Source of the DNA: CAIYUC01 sp963682005
GTDB taxonomy: Bacteria > Bacteroidota > Bacteroidia > Bacteroidales > FEN-979
Direction of reading: 5' to 3'
Length of the DNA: 64,000 nt
NCBI GenBank assembly: GCA_963682005.1
Contig: OY820914.1
Coordinates: 3,472,001-3,536,000, forward strand
The position numbers were made by a program, and so were the translations under genes. Positions within the stretch are counted from its first letter, which is position 1. Each line of letters begins with the position of its first letter. Positions 9,266 through 18,736 of the stretch are shown in pieces. The notes below the pieces were generated by a model. That model saw only the letters and a list, made by a program, of their open reading frames with translations, had not been told where the DNA came from and ran no database searches.

Positions 9266-11818
9266 ATGAAAAACTCATCCATCCTGACTTTTCCCTTTAT
9301 GTGCCTCTTTGTCCTTACAATGCAGGCACAACCCTCTTCCTTCTATCCCCGGGGCATAGGTGGTGGCGGATCGCTGTATTTCCCTTCCATCAATCCCGCC
9401 AATGATGATGAATTCTATGTAAGCTGCGATATGAGCGGCCTGTTCCACAGTATTGATTTTGGAAACAGCTATTCATTGGTGGATTTTCAGAAATTGCAGG
9501 TCTTTGGAAACTCAACCTACGAATTCACTAACGATCCTGATTTTGCTTATTGCAATTTTAATGACGGAAACGACGGATACCCAGTAAATACAACCGACGG
9601 CGGAAATTCATGGTCAGTCATTACCGGCTACAATATGGGTAATTACGGTCGTGTCTATTCGATGAAGGCGAATTACGACAATCCTTTACAGCTGTTGATC
9701 GGAGGGTATGGAGATATCCTGTTTTCAAACAATGGAGGCACTTCTTTTTCGCTTGTGAAGCATGCCTCGGACATGGGATACGGCTTGATCATCGGCGGTG
9801 TGTTCTGGGACGGACAGAATATTTATATCGGCACAAACGAGGGGATCATCCATTCATCGAATGGGGGAGCCTCATTCTCGGTACTTCCTGCGACGGGTAT
9901 GGCTTCCGGACAGGTGATCTGGTCTTTCGCCGGCGCAAAAGTTTCCGGGACCATGCGGTTCGCATGCATTGCAGCGAATTCCGGGGACGTGTATAACGGC
10001 CTGATGCCCTACGATTATTACAATTTTGCTAAAGCCGTGTATGTGATGGACAATGCCAGCGGCACCTGGGTCATGAAGTCAGCCGGCATTGATTTTTCAA
10101 ACGACTTTGTCATGTACCTTGCGATGGCCCGGAACGACATTAATACGATATACCTGGGCGGCAATGATCATGCGTTTTTCGCACCCCTGGTTTACCGCAC
10201 CCTTGATGGAGGTTCATCCTGGGCCAAGGTATTCAATACATCGAACAATGCGAACATCATTACCGGCTGGGAAGGATATAACGGAGACAAGAACTGGAGC
10301 TGGAGTGAAACCTGTTTCGGGATCACTGTGGCGCCCGGTAATTCATCGAAGGTGATCTTCGGATCATACAGCAATGCCGAGGTAAGCAGTGATGGGGGAA
10401 ATAACTGGAAGCAGGCCTATGTGAAGCCCGGTGATCAGCATCCTGCAGGTGCCCCGACACCGAAATTTCAGCCTTACCATAGCATCGGGCTGGAACCCAC
10501 GAGCTGCTGGCAGGTGGATTGGCTTGATTCGACTGTCATGATGGGTTGTTACTCGGATATCGGGGGGATCCGGAGCACCGATGCAGGCGTCACCTGGGGC
10601 TTTCAGTACACCGGTTTTTCCGTCAATACCCTTTATCGGGTCGACCAAACCATCAACGGGATGATTTTCGGTGGCTGTTCGAACATTCATGACATGTACC
10701 AGAGCACACACCTTCGCGATGCGACGCTGGATGCGACCGACGGGGCCGGGAAGATTGTCTTTTCCGGTGATAAAGGGCTGACCTGGTCAACAGTGCATGT
10801 ATTCAACCATCCTGTTTACTGGCTGGCGATCGATCCGAACATTCAAAACCGGATGTATGCTTCCGTGATCCATTTCGGAGGGATCCAGGGCTCACAGGCA
10901 GGAGGGATCTACCGGACCGACAACCTGGGCAACCTGACCGGAGCCACCTGGGCCAAACTTCCTGATCCGCCAAGAACAGAGGGCCATCCGGCTGCCATTG
11001 TCGTTCTGAATGACGGAAAAATGGTTTGCACTTACTCCGGCAGGATCAACCCGGCCGGGGCGTTTACACCCAGTTCGGGCGTTTTTATTTATGACCCGGT
11101 GCAGGATTCCTGGACTGATGTCAGTGCGCCCGGGATGTATTACTGGACGCAGGATATCGTGATCGATCCTTCCGATCCTTTCGAGAATACATGGTATGTA
11201 TGTGTTTACAGCGGATGGGGCGGTCCGCCGAATGGTCTTGGAGGGCTCTATAAAACCACTGACCGCGGCCTGAACTGGACCAAACTTACAGGAGCCCAGT
11301 TCGACCGGGTTACTTCCATAACCTTCGACCCGCAACATCATGAACAAGCCTGGCTCACCACCGAAACACAGGGATTGTGGTTCTCCGCCAATATGACCAC
11401 CTCAACCCCTTCCTGGTCGCTCGTCGCCGGGTACCCGTTCAGGGAACCGTTACGTGTTTTCTTTAATCCATACAAGCTGACGGAAATATGGGTAACCAGC
11501 TTCGGGAACGGAATACGAACAGGAAGTACCATTCCCACAGAGGTGGAAAATCATCATACAGATCTTTCAGGTCCGGGTGCATTCATATATCCCGATCCTG
11601 TAACAACTGAAGGAACGATAAGGATACTTTCTGCCGGTGCAATTGAAAATGCAACAGTAGTCATCTTCGATATTGCCGGAACAGAAATTAAGCGGATCAA
11701 GGGCATCAATTCCCGGGAAGTGAAATTTGACTGCCGGGATCTTCCGAAGGGCCCATACCTATTCAGCGTGATCATGAATGGGAAGATATTTGGTACAGGG
11801 AAATTTATGGTGAAGTAG
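9266..11818 (+). CDS. Secreted beta-propeller protein with Asp-box (BNR) repeats and T9SS sorting domain
   Basis: 850 residues. Residues 1-22 form a signal peptide (hydrophobic FPFMCLFVLTMQAQ). The body has repeated Asp-box motifs of sialidase/GH74/sortilin-like propellers: TDGGNSW, SNGGTSF, SNGGASF, LDGGSSW, SDGGNNW, TDAGVTW, GDKGLTW, TDRGLNW. The last ~75 residues are a T9SS type A sorting domain starting at YPDPVTTEGTIRI and ending GTGKFMVK. It resembles GH74-type xyloglucanases in repeat layout, but I cannot place the two catalytic Asp residues, so the substrate is open. It has its own putative promoter and stands alone between two other envelope genes. Confidence 0.8.
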   Translation: MKNSSILTFPFMCLFVLTMQAQPSSFYPRGIGGGGSLYFPSINPANDDEFYVSCDMSGLFHSIDFGNSYSLVDFQKLQVFGNSTYEFTNDPDFAYCNFNDGNDGYPVNTTDGGNSWSVITGYNMGNYGRVYSMKANYDNPLQLLIGGYGDILFSNNGGTSFSLVKHASDMGYGLIIGGVFWDGQNIYIGTNEGIIHSSNGGASFSVLPATGMASGQVIWSFAGAKVSGTMRFACIAANSGDVYNGLMPYDYYNFAKAVYVMDNASGTWVMKSAGIDFSNDFVMYLAMARNDINTIYLGGNDHAFFAPLVYRTLDGGSSWAKVFNTSNNANIITGWEGYNGDKNWSWSETCFGITVAPGNSSKVIFGSYSNAEVSSDGGNNWKQAYVKPGDQHPAGAPTPKFQPYHSIGLEPTSCWQVDWLDSTVMMGCYSDIGGIRSTDAGVTWGFQYTGFSVNTLYRVDQTINGMIFGGCSNIHDMYQSTHLRDATLDATDGAGKIVFSGDKGLTWSTVHVFNHPVYWLAIDPNIQNRMYASVIHFGGIQGSQAGGIYRTDNLGNLTGATWAKLPDPPRTEGHPAAIVVLNDGKMVCTYSGRINPAGAFTPSSGVFIYDPVQDSWTDVSAPGMYYWTQDIVIDPSDPFENTWYVCVYSGWGGPPNGLGGLYKTTDRGLNWTKLTGAQFDRVTSITFDPQHHEQAWLTTETQGLWFSANMTTSTPSWSLVAGYPFREPLRVFFNPYKLTEIWVTSFGNGIRTGSTIPTEVENHHTDLSGPGAFIYPDPVTTEGTIRILSAGAIENATVVIFDIAGTEIKRIKGINSREVKFDCRDLPKGPYLFSVIMNGKIFGTGKFMVK

Positions 11819-12056
11819 TACAGCCTTATTGAATACTATTTCAAAGCAGGTTGCCGGATCGTGGTCGTGATATGGATTTTTTTGCTCATTTTTACCGGTA
11901 TTCGGAATATATGTCATATTTTCGTTCTGCAGAAGTGCGGACTATCCGAAAGGAAGTCCGAAGGCAGTTAAAGAATATTGGATATTTGCACTGTGGACAA
12001 TGAAACCTCTTATCCGGATCACACAATGTACCCGGATCAAACATAAAACTACACGT

Positions 12057-13484
12057 ATGAAAAAAGTTTACATGTTCCTGTTCACACTGGTTTTTTCCGG
12101 GTGGATGGTTTCTTATTCTCAAACGGATATCAATACATTTAACTCAGCAGGCTGCGGATATTCCACCACACGGTTGAGCGATTACCAGTGCATCGGGATC
12201 AACCCGGCGAACCTTGGCTGGTCATGGGATAATCACATGATCCATGCCAGCCTGCTGGAGACCGGTTTGACCATATACACCAATGCGCTGACCAAATCCC
12301 AGCTCACCCATGACCTTTTTAACAATAGTGTGGAGCTCAGCTTCGATGAGCAGATCAAGGCGGCGCAAAGCTTTACCGACACTAAGATGTGGGGACAAGG
12401 GGGGATCACATGGCTTGGATTGTCATATAATAACCCGAAGATTGGAGGTTTTGCAATCACGATTCGTGACCGATTGCTCTGGAATACGGTTTTGAATCAG
12501 CAGGCAGCCCAGTTTACCTTCCTCGGTTACCATGCACCCTATTTTGATAGCCTTGCCGTGCAAAACCATGATACCACGGGCTATTCCACGAATCCGAATC
12601 TTGCCTCCCTCGTGTATGGCAGCACCAGGGTTCATTTTCTCTGGTACAGGGAATATGCGTTCGGATTCGGGCGGGAGATCATCCATACGAAAAACCTTAA
12701 GTTGTATGGCGGGATCACGGTAAAATACATTGCCGGATACGGAACCGCTCAATATATAGCTGAGAGTAACGGGATCGATGCCTATTCCTCCCTCGGGCCT
12801 GAATTTGATATCGACTACGGAGTTCCCACACCTTCGGCCATTACCGGTGACGGAGTCCAGAAAGTAGGACAGGGGTATGCACTGGATTTTGGGTTAACAG
12901 TGGAGATCCTGAAAAAGATCAAGGTGGGAATTGCCGTGATCGATATCGGGAAGATCAAGTGGAATGGTAACGTATATCAGGGGAAGGACATCCCTGTATA
13001 CAGCATTTCCTCCCCCGGGTTGACCAACTACAACATTTTTTCCCAGGGCCAGCTGATCAAAGCCGAAGGGTATCCCTCACAAGGTGACCTGTATACCGGC
13101 ATCAATTCAAAGGAAGTAAGAATGCCTACCCAGATGAGGGCCGGTGGCAGTTTCCAGGTGATCAAGCCCATTGAAGTGGGTATCGACGTCATCCTTCCCT
13201 TCAACAAAACACTACCCGGCTCATATGATAAGGCGACGCTCGGATTTGGTGGGGTGTTCAGTCCCATCAACTGGTTCGAAGTATCCCTTGGCCTGGTTAC
13301 GGGGGCGGAAGTTGGCACGAATTTCCCCGTCGGGATAACCTTTTACCCCATCCGCAAGAAATCCGCTGCGTGGACCATGGGTATTGCCACCCGTGATATT
13401 TCAACCCTGTTCAAGGAAGAAGATATCATGGCCTCCATTGTAAGCGGCTTTTTCAGGATCAGCATCGGGAGCTTGAAAGAGTAA
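12057..13484 (+). CDS. Outer-membrane beta-barrel protein, DUF5723-like
   Basis: 475 residues from the chosen start MKKVYMFLF, which gives a signal peptide cleaved near SYSQ; the upstream in-frame ATG at 12000 would add 19 basic residues before it. The mature part has alternating hydrophobic/polar strands rich in Gly, Tyr and aromatic residues (GGITVKYIAGYG, ALDFGLTVEIL, EVSLGLVTGAEVG) and ends with a strand-like ...GFFRISIGSLKE, as expected of an outer-membrane barrel. The early motif INPANLGW matches the 'NPA' start of Bacteroidetes DUF5723/PorV-like proteins. Function unknown; possibly a surface or gliding-related porin-like protein. Confidence 0.6.
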   Translation: MKKVYMFLFTLVFSGWMVSYSQTDINTFNSAGCGYSTTRLSDYQCIGINPANLGWSWDNHMIHASLLETGLTIYTNALTKSQLTHDLFNNSVELSFDEQIKAAQSFTDTKMWGQGGITWLGLSYNNPKIGGFAITIRDRLLWNTVLNQQAAQFTFLGYHAPYFDSLAVQNHDTTGYSTNPNLASLVYGSTRVHFLWYREYAFGFGREIIHTKNLKLYGGITVKYIAGYGTAQYIAESNGIDAYSSLGPEFDIDYGVPTPSAITGDGVQKVGQGYALDFGLTVEILKKIKVGIAVIDIGKIKWNGNVYQGKDIPVYSISSPGLTNYNIFSQGQLIKAEGYPSQGDLYTGINSKEVRMPTQMRAGGSFQVIKPIEVGIDVILPFNKTLPGSYDKATLGFGGVFSPINWFEVSLGLVTGAEVGTNFPVGITFYPIRKKSAAWTMGIATRDISTLFKEEDIMASIVSGFFRISIGSLKE

Positions 13485-13546
13485 ATTCCCGGGATAATTG
13501 TGCTTAATCAAAAAAATGATTATAGCTCGTTTGATTCTGAAGCATA

Positions 13547-13582
13547 ACCACAAGGCCGCACTGGCACACAAAGCCGCACGAG
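13547..13582 (+). repeat. Nonad array, four 9-nt units
   Basis: Units ACCACAAGG, CCGCACTGG, CACACAAAG and CCGCACGAG follow each other without a phase slip. The shared frame is a central CAC or GCAC with a purine-rich end. It is the same word type as the array at 62535-62572. Confidence 0.6.
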
Positions 13583-14047
13583 GATTTTTGGGTCTTCACA
13601 GAAATGCGTACCTGGGTTTTTGATTTATTTGAAGCCCCCTTTATCCCTAACTTTCTTTGGCAACCACCCAATCCCCTCCCCTGGAGGGTGACAAATAAGC
13701 CTTTATGCACCGTGGTGGCTTCCTTTGTGATCCTTAGTAGTTAATATTTTGGCTAAAAATCAAAACGACACTTTTTAAGGAAGTCCATTATGAATGCTTC
13801 AAAGGTGAACGTAACTGGTATTGGCCATTAAATTATCATGCCTTCCAGTTTTTTCCTATAAGAAGAATCTTTTCCTGATCTGAGGAGGAAAATCAAAGGG
13901 AGAAAAAATCTGAATCGTCTTTGGGCAATTGTCATTTTAAATTCTGTTACCGCATTTAATTGTGTTATCTGAAATTGTAACTCGTTAATACATATTTCAG
14001 TACCTTCAATTATTGAAAAAAATTAGGAAAAAGAGGTGATTGTAGTA

Positions 14048-14055
14048 TATATTTG
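14048..14055 (+). promoter_or_regulatory. Candidate -7 box TATATTTG
   Basis: Matches TAnnTTTG 28 nt before the start of the lipoprotein gene. No -33 TTTG/TTG at the usual 19-21 nt spacing is evident. Confidence 0.4.
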
Positions 14056-14083
14056 TATAGAATTAATCTAAATAAACATAACT

Positions 14084-14539
14084 ATGAAAAAGCAAATTAT
14101 AAATATAGTAATGTTTGTGGCTGTTATAGCTGCATTCTCAAATTGTACTACATATACACACAGTATGAGAGAACCAAATACAAGACTGAATCTAAACAAA
14201 AGTGATTTCTCACTATCTGAACAGGTTTCAGCGAAGGCTAAATCTGTAACAGTTCTCGGTATAGACTGGGCAAGATTTTTTACACAAAAAACCGGGACAG
14301 TTGATGTTGACGGATCTAATTCAATTAGTTGGGCAAGTATTCCTGTAATTGGAAATATTGTATCAGACAGGACTGCTAATTATTCACTATACGAAATGAT
14401 GATTGCAAATCCTGGTTATGATGTAGTATTTTATCCTCAGTACGAATCCAAAGTGTTAAAACCTGTCCTGGGAATTGGATTTCTGACAAGGATAACGAAT
14501 GTAAAAACAACCGCCAGGCTTGGCAAACTGAATAAATAG
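14084..14539 (+). CDS. Small putative lipoprotein of unknown function
   Basis: 151 residues. An N-terminal hydrophobic segment (IVMFVAVIAAFSNC) ends in a lipobox-like AFSN|C at residue 21, so it is probably a lipoprotein. The mature part has no motif I recognise; a Gly/Ile-rich stretch (IPVIGNIVSD) and YDVVFYPQYESK are the most regular pieces. It is more AT-rich than the flanking genes. It is followed at once by a long imperfect hairpin, and with the next genes may belong to an acquired segment. Confidence 0.6.
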   Translation: MKKQIINIVMFVAVIAAFSNCTTYTHSMREPNTRLNLNKSDFSLSEQVSAKAKSVTVLGIDWARFFTQKTGTVDVDGSNSISWASIPVIGNIVSDRTANYSLYEMMIANPGYDVVFYPQYESKVLKPVLGIGFLTRITNVKTTARLGKLNK

Positions 14540-14565
14540 AATCAACCTATAATTGGATATTGGAG

Positions 14566-14658
14566 GCTTTAGCGGGCTTGGTAGTACCCTGTAGATTTGT
14601 GCTAACGACAAACATTCGTGGTAATTTGAATGTATAGTGTTACTAAGTCCGCCAAAGC
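14566..14658 (+). repeat. Imperfect inverted repeat (18-nt arms, 57-nt centre)
   Basis: Arms 14566-14583 and 14641-14658 pair at 15 of 18 positions, with two G-T wobbles and one A-C mismatch. The centre contains GCTAACGAC. No T-run follows, so it is not a simple terminator. It sits between the lipoprotein and the oxidoreductase genes. It recalls the single-strand hairpins of integron attC or transposon ends, but I find no conserved attC core pair. Confidence 0.5.
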
Positions 14659-14699
14659 GCCGGTCTGTTAATTGTTAATCGACTAAAAAAACGGATAAT

Positions 14700-15686
14700 A
14701 TGAAAGCAATAGTCTATACAAATTACGGAACGCCAGATGTTCTTAAACTCAAAGAAGTTGCCAAACCTACTCCACAGAATAATGAAGTACTGATAAAAAT
14801 ATTTGCAACAACAGTAACCTCAGGAGACTGTCGCATGCGGAAGGCTGATCCATTTGCAGTAAGATTTTTCAATGGACTCACAAAACCCAAAAAAGTAACT
14901 ATTTTGGGAAATGAGCTGGCCGGAGTTATTGAAACAACAGGCAAAGATGTTAAAATCTTCAAAACAGGGGACCAGGTTTTTGGCCAGGCAGGAATGGGTC
15001 TTGGCACGAATGCCGAATACATATGCCTGCCGGAAACAGGGATGCTTGCACTAAAACCGGTAAATTTAACCTATGAAGAAGCTGCTGCCATTCCTTTCGG
15101 GGGAAATACGGCCTTACATTTTCTCCTCAAAGGGAATATCCGGAGCAATCCAGGTTCGCAGGCAGGCAGGCAAAAAATCCTCATTTATAGCGCTTCCGGA
15201 AGTTTAGGGACGGCTGCAGTTCAGCTTGCCAAACACTTTGGGGCGGAAGTCACGGGAATATGCAGTACAGCGAATTTTGAATTGGTAAAATCGTTGGGAG
15301 CCGATCTGGTGATTGATTACACCAGGGAGGACTTTACCAAATACGGCCAGACCTATGATATAATTTTCGACACGACAGGTAAAAGCCCGTTTTCGGCTTG
15401 TGTAAAATCGCTTAAACAAAAAGGAATCTATCTCAGGGCCGTCAATATGTCGTTATCATCCATTCTTATGGGATTATGGACTTCAATGACAAGCAGTAAG
15501 AAAGTAATAGGAGGGGTAGCAACCGAACTGAAGGGAAACCTGGTCTTTCTTAAAGACCTTATCGAGGATGGAAAGTTGAAACCAGTCATTGACAGGGTAT
15601 ATCCATTTGAACAGATTTCTGAAGCGCACAGTTATGTCGATAAAGGACATAAAAAAGGGAATGTAGTCATCAAGGTCCTGAAATAA
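14700..15686 (+). CDS. NAD(P)-dependent alcohol dehydrogenase / quinone oxidoreductase (MDR superfamily)
   Basis: 328 residues, the usual length for zinc-independent quinone-oxidoreductase-like MDR proteins. The GroES-like N-terminal half has YGTPDVLKL, PTPQNNEVLIK, the TSGDCRMR region and GNELAGVIE. The Rossmann half carries the nucleotide-binding turn YSASGSLGTAAVQLAK (about residues 162-177) and FDTTGKSPFSAC. Zn-binding Cys/His of classical alcohol dehydrogenases are absent. Probably a cytoplasmic NADPH-dependent reductase of enones or quinones. The next gene is a close paralogue 21 nt downstream, so the pair is a tandem duplication and probably co-transcribed. Substrate unknown. Confidence 0.85.
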   Translation: MKAIVYTNYGTPDVLKLKEVAKPTPQNNEVLIKIFATTVTSGDCRMRKADPFAVRFFNGLTKPKKVTILGNELAGVIETTGKDVKIFKTGDQVFGQAGMGLGTNAEYICLPETGMLALKPVNLTYEEAAAIPFGGNTALHFLLKGNIRSNPGSQAGRQKILIYSASGSLGTAAVQLAKHFGAEVTGICSTANFELVKSLGADLVIDYTREDFTKYGQTYDIIFDTTGKSPFSACVKSLKQKGIYLRAVNMSLSSILMGLWTSMTSSKKVIGGVATELKGNLVFLKDLIEDGKLKPVIDRVYPFEQISEAHSYVDKGHKKGNVVIKVLK

Positions 15687-15707
15687 TAGATCGCAAATAA
15701 TTTCAAA

Positions 15708-16610
15708 ATGAAAGCAGTTGTATATGAAAAATACGGAACACCGGATGTACTTGAACTTAGGGATATTGATAAACCGGCACCTAAAGACAATGAAGTACTG
15801 GTGAAAGTTTATTCAACAACAGTAACAGCCGGAGATTGGCGTTTGCGTAAAGCTGACCCGTTTCTTGCCCGGATTTTTAATGGGTTATTCAAACCTGTAA
15901 AAGTGAAAATACTAGGATTTGAATTGGCAGGAGTAATTGAAGACATTGGGAAAGAAGTTAAATCCTTCAAAAAAGGAGATCCTGTGTTTGCCTCTTGCGG
16001 ATTAAAATTTGGTGCATATGCTGAATTCAAATGCCTTCCGGAAAACAATTTAATCGCTATTAAGCCATCCAATATGACATTTGAGGAGGCTGCAACAGTT
16101 CCCATTGGCGGACTTACGGCATTAAGATTTTTGAAAAAAGCCGGTGTGAAAAACGGACACAGCATCCTAATATATGGGGCATCAGGGAGCGTAGGTACAT
16201 TTGCTGTTCAGCTTGCAAAATGTTTTGGAGCGAATGTAACAGCCGTATGCAGCACAACAAATATTAACCTGGTAAAATCGCTTGGTGCAGATAAAGTTGT
16301 AGATTATCTGAAGGAAGATTTTACGACAACAGAGACCCGGTTCGATGTCATTTTTGATGCCGTTGCGAAAACTTCCGGATCCGCTTGCAAAAATCTGCTA
16401 AAATCAAACGGAAGATTTATATCTGTAAAGGGCTCTGCAAAAGAAAGTCCGGATGATTTATTGATCCTGAAGGAACTTATTGAGACCGGTAAACTAAAGA
16501 CAGTGATCGACAGAAGATACACCCTCGATCAAATCAGGGAAGCACATGTGTATGTAGAAGGATACCATAAAAAGGGGAATGTAGTAATAAATATATTGGA
16601 AAATCAGTGA
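15708..16610 (+). CDS. NAD(P)-dependent alcohol dehydrogenase / quinone oxidoreductase, tandem paralogue
   Basis: 300 residues. Aligns with the preceding gene from the first residue (MKAVVYEKYGTPDVLEL versus MKAIVYTNYGTPDVLKL); more than half of the first 80 residues are identical. It has the nucleotide-binding turn YGASGSVGTFAVQLAK (about residues 155-170) and lacks about 28 residues present in the paralogue, mostly the INMSLSSILMGLW-type loop. Also zinc-independent. It is followed after 33 nt by the cupin gene on the same strand, suggesting one operon of redox genes. Confidence 0.85.
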   Translation: MKAVVYEKYGTPDVLELRDIDKPAPKDNEVLVKVYSTTVTAGDWRLRKADPFLARIFNGLFKPVKVKILGFELAGVIEDIGKEVKSFKKGDPVFASCGLKFGAYAEFKCLPENNLIAIKPSNMTFEEAATVPIGGLTALRFLKKAGVKNGHSILIYGASGSVGTFAVQLAKCFGANVTAVCSTTNINLVKSLGADKVVDYLKEDFTTTETRFDVIFDAVAKTSGSACKNLLKSNGRFISVKGSAKESPDDLLILKELIETGKLKTVIDRRYTLDQIREAHVYVEGYHKKGNVVINILENQ

Positions 16611-16643
16611 CAGAAATGAATGCTAAACACAAGATCCACTAAA

Positions 16644-17210
16644 ATGAAAAGAGGAAAATTTATAGTGTTGGCGCTTTCAATTTTTCCAATGGCGGCGTTT
16701 GCAAAAATAAGTATCAAGTTATTTTTGAGCACTGATAAAGGGTTTAAAATTAACGCCGGTGAAGGGCGAATTCATGGACATATCAAATTGAAGGGTGTGA
16801 ATGCCAATATACTGGATGTAAAGGTTTCAGGAAGTGACACGGCCGGAGCTTTGGCTATATTTGAACAGACCTCGCTTACACAAGGAAAGGGAACGCCACT
16901 GCATATTCATCACTCACAGGACGAGATTTTTTATGTTGTAGAAGGTTCATATTATTTCCGGGTTGGTGATGAAAAACATAATCTTACAAAGGGTGACAGT
17001 ATCTTTTTACCTCGTAAAGTTCCCCATGCCTGGACACAGGTGTCGGCTACAGGGAAAATGACAGTTGTTGTTCAACCTGCAGGCAAACTGGAAGATTTTT
17101 TTGTTACGATGGCAAATTTAGACCATGAGCCCTCCCCTAAAGAGACAGAAGCTATTTTTGCTGACAACGACATGCAGGTTGTAGGGCAACCCTTGCAAAT
17201 TGAGCAGTGA
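16644..17210 (+). CDS. Exported cupin-domain protein
   Basis: 188 residues from MKRGKFIV; the ATG at 16620 would add eight residues before the signal-like segment (IVLALSIFPMAAFA). A single cupin_2 barrel carries the metal-binding motifs HIHHSQDEIFYVVEG (about residues 87-101) and the second motif ending PHAW. The spacing G..H.H(x)E then H is complete, so a metal site is likely. The signal-like N-terminus suggests a periplasmic location. It lies between the oxidoreductase pair and a multicopper oxidase; the reaction is not determined. Confidence 0.8.
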   Translation: MKRGKFIVLALSIFPMAAFAKISIKLFLSTDKGFKINAGEGRIHGHIKLKGVNANILDVKVSGSDTAGALAIFEQTSLTQGKGTPLHIHHSQDEIFYVVEGSYYFRVGDEKHNLTKGDSIFLPRKVPHAWTQVSATGKMTVVVQPAGKLEDFFVTMANLDHEPSPKETEAIFADNDMQVVGQPLQIEQ

Positions 17211-17258
17211 AAGATATGAAAGCCTGAACCCAAAATAATAACTTTAAAAGAAAGCAAT

Positions 17259-18587
17259 ATGAAAAAGCAGCCTGAAATAGTAGAGTATAACCTCGAAGCA
17301 AGTGAATTTAACTGGGACATAGCTCCTGGTAAAACAATTGAAGCATGGGGCTTCAATAAACAGCTTCCCGGCCCGGTGTTAAAAGCAACTGTGGGCGACA
17401 CACTTGTTGTTCGGCTCACCAATCATCTTAAAGAGCCGACCATGATTCACTGGCATGGATTACGCGTACCTGCTTCAATGGACGGCACAGGTGCCGTTCA
17501 ACAACCAATTAAACCCGGGGAAGTTTTTGAGTACCGGTTTGTTGTTCCGGATGCCGGAACGTTTTGGTATCATTCTCATTTCAACGAAACAGTACAATTG
17601 GAAAGAGGAATTTATGGTGCGTTAATCGTGGAAGACAAATCGGATCCGGTAACAGACGGAGAAAAAGTAATGATGATTGATGACATGAAGCTTAACGAAG
17701 ACAACCAGTTTACAAAACCCGGGTGGTTTGCGCCCCGGATGCTTGAAAGGCATGATGGCCGTCAGGGTAGTACACTTCTAATAAATGGCAAAGAAAATTC
17801 AGTGATAGAAGTACATGGAGGGCAAACAGAAAGATGGCGGTTTATCAATTCATCGAGTGCAAGATACGTAGTATTGTCCCTGGGAGGAAAAGAGTTTAAA
17901 ATAATCGGTACGGATGGTGGATTGTTGGAATATCCGCAAACAGTGACTGAAGTTTTATTAATTCCGGCAGGGAGAATAGATATTGCAGCAGGACCTTTTA
18001 ATGAGGGGGAATCATTCGCGCTGGAATCATTGCCATATACCAGAGGCACTTTTCTCAAAGCAAAGCATCAAAAATTCGCTACTGTAAAGGTTGGAGAAAA
18101 AAAACCTTCAGTTGCTGTAATACCTGAATATTTAAGGAGGATTGAACCCTTGGCAAGCCAGGATGCTGTAATCACAAGAAAGGTAAAACTTTCTGAAAGT
18201 GCAAGTCTGAAAAACGGGGTGGACTTTTTTGTAAATGATCATGTTCATGTTAATGACCAACCTGTAAAAGTTGGAGAGTTACAAATCTGGGAAGTATCAA
18301 ATACGAGTATGATGGATCATCCTTTTCACCTGCATGGATTTTTCTTTCAGGTGATTGAGGTGAACGGCAAGGCCCCGGAATACATGGCATGGAAAGACAC
18401 CGTCAATTTACCACCCGCAAGTAAAATAAAAATTGCCTGGTTGCCTGATAACCGCCCGGGCACATGGATGTATCACTGCCACATCCTCGAGCATCATGCA
18501 GCAGGAATGATGGCTACCTTTGATGTAATTGACGGCAGTAAACCGTACGAGGAAAAACCACCGACTCATACTCATCATAACCATTAA
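17259..18587 (+). CDS. Multicopper oxidase
   Basis: 442 residues. All four copper-binding segments are visible: HWHG (about residue 64), WYHSH (about 103), HPFHLHG (about 354) and HCHILEHHAAGMM (about 406, containing the type 1 Cys and ligands). It therefore should bind T1 and the trinuclear T2/T3 cluster and oxidise a phenolic or metal substrate with O2. The C-terminus is His-rich (THTHHNH). Unusually, no signal peptide or Tat motif precedes the first cupredoxin domain, and the 48 nt upstream offer no alternative start. It stands 49 nt after the cupin gene and 149 nt before DUF3703. CueO/CotA/SufI-like in size; the exact subgroup is not assigned. Confidence 0.9.
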   Translation: MKKQPEIVEYNLEASEFNWDIAPGKTIEAWGFNKQLPGPVLKATVGDTLVVRLTNHLKEPTMIHWHGLRVPASMDGTGAVQQPIKPGEVFEYRFVVPDAGTFWYHSHFNETVQLERGIYGALIVEDKSDPVTDGEKVMMIDDMKLNEDNQFTKPGWFAPRMLERHDGRQGSTLLINGKENSVIEVHGGQTERWRFINSSSARYVVLSLGGKEFKIIGTDGGLLEYPQTVTEVLLIPAGRIDIAAGPFNEGESFALESLPYTRGTFLKAKHQKFATVKVGEKKPSVAVIPEYLRRIEPLASQDAVITRKVKLSESASLKNGVDFFVNDHVHVNDQPVKVGELQIWEVSNTSMMDHPFHLHGFFFQVIEVNGKAPEYMAWKDTVNLPPASKIKIAWLPDNRPGTWMYHCHILEHHAAGMMATFDVIDGSKPYEEKPPTHTHHNH

Positions 18588-18736
18588 TATTCTGCAGTGC
18601 TTGCGATGCCATTCATTTTGAGAATAATTTGTACCCTGCAAATCATCATTGCAGCTTATTGGTGAACCCGGACTTGCGGGGCGGTTGCTCATTAAAGGAG
18701 GAAAGAATCGTTAAATAAAGCATAAATTCAAGCATT

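Larger units (their letters stand above)
13485..14083 (+). other. 599-bp intergenic region with degenerate repeats
   Basis: No credible gene. It holds a 9-nt repeat array (13547-13582), a truncated copy of the C-rich palindromic family around 13670-13690 (CCCCTCCCCTGGAGGG) and AT-rich DNA towards the next gene. A 68-residue minus-strand frame at 13504-13710 reads through the repeats and resembles nothing. Confidence 0.7.

Noticed and set aside
13504..13710. 68-residue minus-strand reading frame
   Set aside because: It crosses the nonad array and a fragment of the C-rich repeat, with no recognisable motif or start signal.
14566..14658. Integron attC site
   Set aside because: Arms pair like an attC hairpin, but the conserved RYYYAAC/GTTRRRY core pair is not found at the ends and no integrase is in the window.
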